Shown piece after piece: positions 60,563 to 64,000 of a stretch of 64,000 nt of DNA. This stretch comes from Tigriopus japonicus (lineage: Eukaryota; Arthropoda; Copepoda; Harpacticoida; Harpacticidae): NCBI GenBank assembly GCA_010645155.1, contig CM021314.1, positions 5,758,676 through 5,822,675 on the forward strand. Direction: 5' to 3'. A program made the translations under genes and the position numbers. The number at the start of each line of letters is the position of its first letter. Position 1 is the stretch's first letter. The notes beneath the pieces are model-generated. The model was not told the origin of the DNA. It ran no database searches and saw only the letters and a program-made list of their open reading frames with translations.

Positions 60563-60861
60563 TGGCTAAGCGATCCTGGTTCATCAATAGTTTGAAATTC
60601 ATGGTGATGGCCGTGGCGATGAAGGTGGTGATTATGGTGATGACGGTGGCGTTGCTTATGCTGATGATGTTTTGTGTTTTGACGATCGTCTTGGATGTCT
60701 CTTGTCATTCGGTGAAGGGGAAGAGGAACCAACTTGTCAGGGATGGAGTTTTGTCTAGTTGAAGGAACCAATTTCTTCGATGACGGATTTAATCCATGAC
60801 TTATTTTCAATAACAGAACTATTGATAATGTTAATAGCAAATGGTGCCAAAGGTGAAGCAT
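60563..60861 (-). CDS. Cys-cluster secreted protein, exon 1 (signal peptide, His-rich)
   Basis: First exon of a 378-residue gene (60861-60563, 60484-59899, 59812-59561). The ATG at 60861 gives a clear signal peptide (MLHLWHHLLLTLSIVLLLKI) with likely cleavage around residue 23, so the product should enter the secretory pathway. Residues 65-87 are dominated by histidine (HRHHHNHHLHRHGHHH), which could bind metal ions. The donor is CA|GTAAGT with two bases of the split Gln codon. Intron 1 is 78 nt and intron 2 is 86 nt. Together the exons encode signal peptide, His-rich region, coiled region, eight-Cys cluster and helical tail. The gene runs head-to-tail with the next small secreted-protein gene. 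I cannot name the family. Confidence 0.72.
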
Positions 60862-61003
60862 GCTTAAGAACTGTGGTTAACATCAATAAATCAAATTTAA
60901 CACATGTTTTTCGTGGACAAAATGAGGTCAGACAAAAAAAAACCACTAATCGAGGTTGCGAGCCAACTAATTGAACCATTTCGTCGAATTACTCCGTTAA
61001 ATT

Positions 61004-61252
61004 ACTGATGGATTTCGAGTTCGTGTTTTGCCCTACTTTTGCAAGTTTGGTCCTTAATGGTCAAAAAGCTTACCACCACTCAAGTTCTCACAGGGCAAGA
61101 CCGTGTATGTACCGATGGAACTCGATTTAGTTCGAGTGTTGCCATATTGGTCCTTGTTTAGGTCTTTGATCAAAAAGACAACCCGCCTTTTTAATAGCAA
61201 TTACACTTTGAGTAAAAAGTGGCAACTTTCCCAACTGGAAACCCATCACTAC
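61004..61252. repeat. Dispersed repeat, copy 2 (first copy at 6414)
   Basis: It shares ordered blocks with 6414-6678 and similar near-inverted ends (ACTGATGGATTTC at left, AACCCATCACTA at right). This copy lies about 140 bp upstream of the first ATG of the minus-strand gene and could contribute to its promoter region. No target duplication is visible. Confidence 0.7.
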
Positions 61253-61294
61253 TTTACAGTAGATCGCATGGAGGAAAGAACAGTGCGGGCTATA

Positions 61295-61733
61295 CAGAAT
61301 ACGATCATAAAATGCGCCATCTAGTGGATTTCATGCGGCAACGGCTTGCCGTTCCCATGATACACAGATTTTTGAAGATTGCAACGGTCAACCATTAGTT
61401 TTGGACAAACTAGAGTGCCTCAAATGTTGACTGAGTATTGTTAATGGACCTGTGGTGGTTTGTTGGTTGAAATTATTGGTAAAATCCCTTTCAAATTGGC
61501 ATGGAAATCTCACTATTGAAGAGGTAATTCAGGCATGATCTATGTCAAAATTCATCAGAAAAGCACTTATGTGGAGTATCTATTTGGAGTTCCGCCATCA
61601 ACATTTTTGCCACTTTAGTTTTCCAAAACTGATGAATGACCGTCGCAATTTTCAAAAATATGTGTATCACGGGAACTGCGAGCTGTTGCCTCATGAAATC
61701 CACTAGATGGCGCACTTTATGACTGTACTCGGT
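61295..61733. mobile_element. TA-flanked inverted-repeat element (Tc1/mariner-type MITE)
   Basis: The left arm (CATAAAATGCGCCATCTAGT onward) matches the reverse complement of the right arm (CATAAAGTGCGCCATCTAGT onward) over roughly 100-110 bp with scattered mismatches. TA lies at both outer edges (61293-61294 and 61734-61735), consistent with a TA target duplication. There is no transposase. The exact ends are uncertain by a few bases. Confidence 0.72.
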
Positions 61734-62042
61734 TATTACAGTATTTCCAATATTTTAATGATATATGATTTTAAACCTTAATTGACTGAGCTTCATGAAT
61801 ATTTTTCAAAAATAGGCCGTTTCAAAATGTTATTCAGTGTTATTGTGAAGGCTGCATATCTCATGAAAATTAATTCATTTTTACTTTTTTCCTATTTTTG
61901 CAGTTTTTGGCTGTTTTTGTGGAAATGCAATATTTCATTTTATCTCATTTCTTGAAAAAATGGTTTTGATTCATCTGGATCTGATGAGTCACATAGACAA
62001 GCTCTTTGCCTTTTTCCTTTTTTTAAGGCTTATCAGATAATA

Positions 62043-62324
62043 GCTGAGTTTATATACCCTGTGACAACTTGAGTTGTTACAGAAACTTTTGCTACCACAC
62101 GCCGTTGACTTCAATTGCAAATTCGAAAGTAGATAAGTTAGGACAAAAAATCATGTGGTAAAAGTTATGAAAAAGTTTTGCGACGTGGTTTATAAGCTTA
62201 GATTTCTTTAAACGATATCTTGTCGCAACTTACGTACTTTCGTGTTTGCAAATGAAGCCAACGACGTGTGGTAACGTAAAATTTCTGTAACAACTCAAGT
62301 TGTCACAGGGTAAATAAACTCAGC
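62043..62324. mobile_element. 282-bp TA-flanked fold-back MITE
   Basis: It starts GCTGAGTTTATATACCCTGT and ends with the reverse complement of GCTGAGTTTATTTACCCTGT. TA sits on both sides (62041-62042 and 62325-62326). The arms stay complementary for about 100 bp each, with mismatches, so nearly the whole element folds back. Confidence 0.85.
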
Positions 62325-62602
62325 TAATATTGTTCTGCTGAGGTTTTCATGATAAATTTCAGCACCCAAGAGGCAATTCTCGAATGGGATGAAAGATATA
62401 TTGTGAGTAATGCTACTGTCACACGAGCACTTTTGTTGACGAACTTCGTCAAAAAAACAATATATTCAGTCAGGCCCAAATCATCGCACACACCAAGATT
62501 TTTCCATGGAATAAGGGGTTTCATGCATCTCTGGTAGCCCAATTTAGCTCCAAGGATTGGTCGCGCAAAAAAATTCAATCATTGGTTGGTAATGAAACAA
62601 CT

Positions 62603-62926
62603 TTATTCCTGGAATTGACGAAGTATCGCGTTTTTTTTTGCCTGTAGCAAGTCATAACATACACCTTGAGTAGCATCCTGAAACAAAACATTTGGCCTTC
62701 TTAATAGCTGCCAATCTCTTTTAATATGTCTTAATGAGTTGTTACAATGCATAGGAGAATTTTTTCTCCATTTTTCCAAGCAAATATTCCATAAATCGTC
62801 CACGAATTCTCAATGGGGTTGAGCTCTAAGCTTTGGGCACTCTAACACCCGAACCTTCTTCCTTTTGACATATTCCGTGATCAAATGACTTGTGTGCTTA
62901 GGAGCGATATTTCTATCATTGGACAG
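62603..62926 (-). pseudogene. Tc1-type transposase remnant, C-terminal
   Basis: Minus-strand translation gives APKHTSHLITEYVKRKKVRV, the region after the second catalytic Asp in Tc1-like transposases (usual DPKHTS, here with Ala in place of that Asp), then a degraded SPDLNP region and VDDLWNICLEKWRKN. Stops and frameshifts near 62820 break it. The catalytic residue is lost and no intact frame remains. It is a different Tc1 lineage from the remnant at 4940. Confidence 0.78.
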
Positions 62927-63265
62927 TATATGTACATTTGTAGTTTCATAGAGACGTATATTTTTTCTTATGTGGAATTTGTCCTTGGGATGGTTCTTTT
63001 TGATTTCAATGGAATCATTTAAACGTGAAATATTGATCAGTTTCCGTTACTCTTTTTGCTCGATAACTTTGTCAAAACATTTTTACACCTACTTAGATAC
63101 CTGTTGCAGAGAAATGTTTTGAAGATATGTTGATTAGGTGCTGAGTTATTTAAGTTTTTTTATTCTTCCATTTTTTATCCCAAAAAGGAAGAAAACCGCT
63201 CCAGGTATATGGAAGCTCAAATTACCAATCGAATGATGTAAGGATTTCTCCCGGCAGCGTTATCC

Positions 63266-63727
63266 GATCCAAGAAGCACTGGAATCATGGAGTGGGAGGC
63301 TAGCAATGAGAATAATGATTTCCAGTAAGAACAATTCAATTACGTTCTTCTGCAAATGAGACCTTGCATTTGTTGACAAGAATACATATTTCAATTTTCA
63401 ACTCAATCGAACGTCGGAGACAAAAGTTATGCTCACTCAAAGTTCAGTGCAAATCCTACCAAGAATGAAGGAACTAGCCCTTTTGCGGTAATTGTTTTAC
63501 CACAAAAGGGCGAGTTCATTCATTCTATGCTCTCTTCAGTACATAAGTTTGAGAAGGCATAATTTTTCAACCCGGCATTCCATTGGGCTGAAATTTGAAA
63601 TACGTGTTCTTTTCAATGCAAGCCAGGTCTCATTTGCAGAAGAACGCAAATGGTTTGTTTCTACTGGAAATCATAATTCTCTTTGCTAGCCTCCCACACC
63701 ATGATTTCCGTGCTTCTTGTCCGATCC
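63266..63727. repeat. Large fold-back (arms about 230 bp)
   Basis: The sequence from about 63266 is complementary to that ending at about 63727, with the symmetry centre near 63496 (CCCTTTTGCGGTAA at left, TTTTACCACAAAAGGG at right). Shared blocks include GTGGGAGGCTAGCAA, AATCATGG and CGTTCTTCTGCAAATGAGAC in inverted order. Mismatches and small gaps show some age. There is no coding content. Confidence 0.82.
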
Positions 63728-64000
63728 TACGGGATTCCAACTTTCGCCGTCTCAGGAACCACTTACACTCTACAGTAGCCTTTCAAAAACGCGTTAGGAC
63801 GCGTGGTTTGGCTTCCTTTTAAATTTACGCTCATGAAAAAGTTCTTTTAAATTTTTGTTTGTTTTTTCATAATAGGTCAAGAGAAATAATAAAATTGTTG
63901 AAAACATACTAAAAGTATACATTTTTCAGAAAATTATGTTCCATCCTACATAATTTCACCAAATTGGAATGGAGAGCGTACTAAATGTCATTTTTCATAA
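63728..64000. other. AT-rich end of window
   Basis: I see no gene or recognisable element. Confidence 0.5.

Noticed and set aside
1..64000. CRISPR arrays, rRNA or tRNA genes
   Set aside because: No direct-repeat/spacer array, no rRNA-like conserved blocks and no convincing tRNA cloverleaf were seen by eye. A covariance-model scan would be needed to exclude small RNAs.

Overview
This window is eukaryotic nuclear DNA, most likely from an arthropod and perhaps a crustacean. The evidence is spliced genes with GT-AG introns, a developmental homeobox gene whose homeodomain is closest to arthropod ladybird proteins as I know them, many degenerate DNA transposons (hAT, Tc1/mariner) and a non-LTR retrotransposon fragment. 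There is no bacterial-style gene packing, no CRISPR array and no recognisable rRNA or tRNA gene. The species cannot be fixed from the sequence alone.

Layout. (1) Positions 1-15430 are repeat-rich. At the left edge there may be a secreted-protein gene on the minus strand (202-667). It is followed by a hAT element with a perfect 8-bp target duplication, a 17-bp minisatellite of about 49 copies, a decayed Tc1/mariner transposase, long perfect hairpins, a perfect 780-bp tandem duplication that itself carries a hAT MITE, another hAT MITE, and a LINE fragment broken by a further hAT MITE. (2) Positions 16060-58120 hold one gene, the Lbx/ladybird homeobox homologue on the plus strand. It has a candidate TATA/Inr promoter and a possible 5' UTR intron, then coding exon 1 (17470-18613), a 38.2-kb intron, exon 2 (56807-56988) and exon 3 (57164-57487). 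The spliced protein is 549 residues. I recognised only one transposable element in the giant intron, in sharp contrast with the flanks, so the intron is a good place to look for enhancers. (3) Positions 58150-60861 carry two small genes for putative secreted proteins, head-to-tail on the minus strand. The upstream gene (378 residues) has a signal peptide, a His-rich stretch and an eight-cysteine cluster. The downstream gene starts only 86 nt after its neighbour's stop codon. A hAT element appears to have landed inside its last small intron. (4) Positions 60990-64000 are again repeats: two TA-flanked inverted-repeat elements, a broken Tc1-type transposase and a large fold-back of about 460 bp.

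The Lbx protein is expected to be a nuclear transcription factor for muscle or neural cell identity. The two minus-strand genes run toward it and their predicted 3' ends lie within tens of bases of its poly(A) signal. No functional link between them can be read from sequence. All gene models are built by eye from splice signals, reading phase and protein character, without transcript or homology searches.
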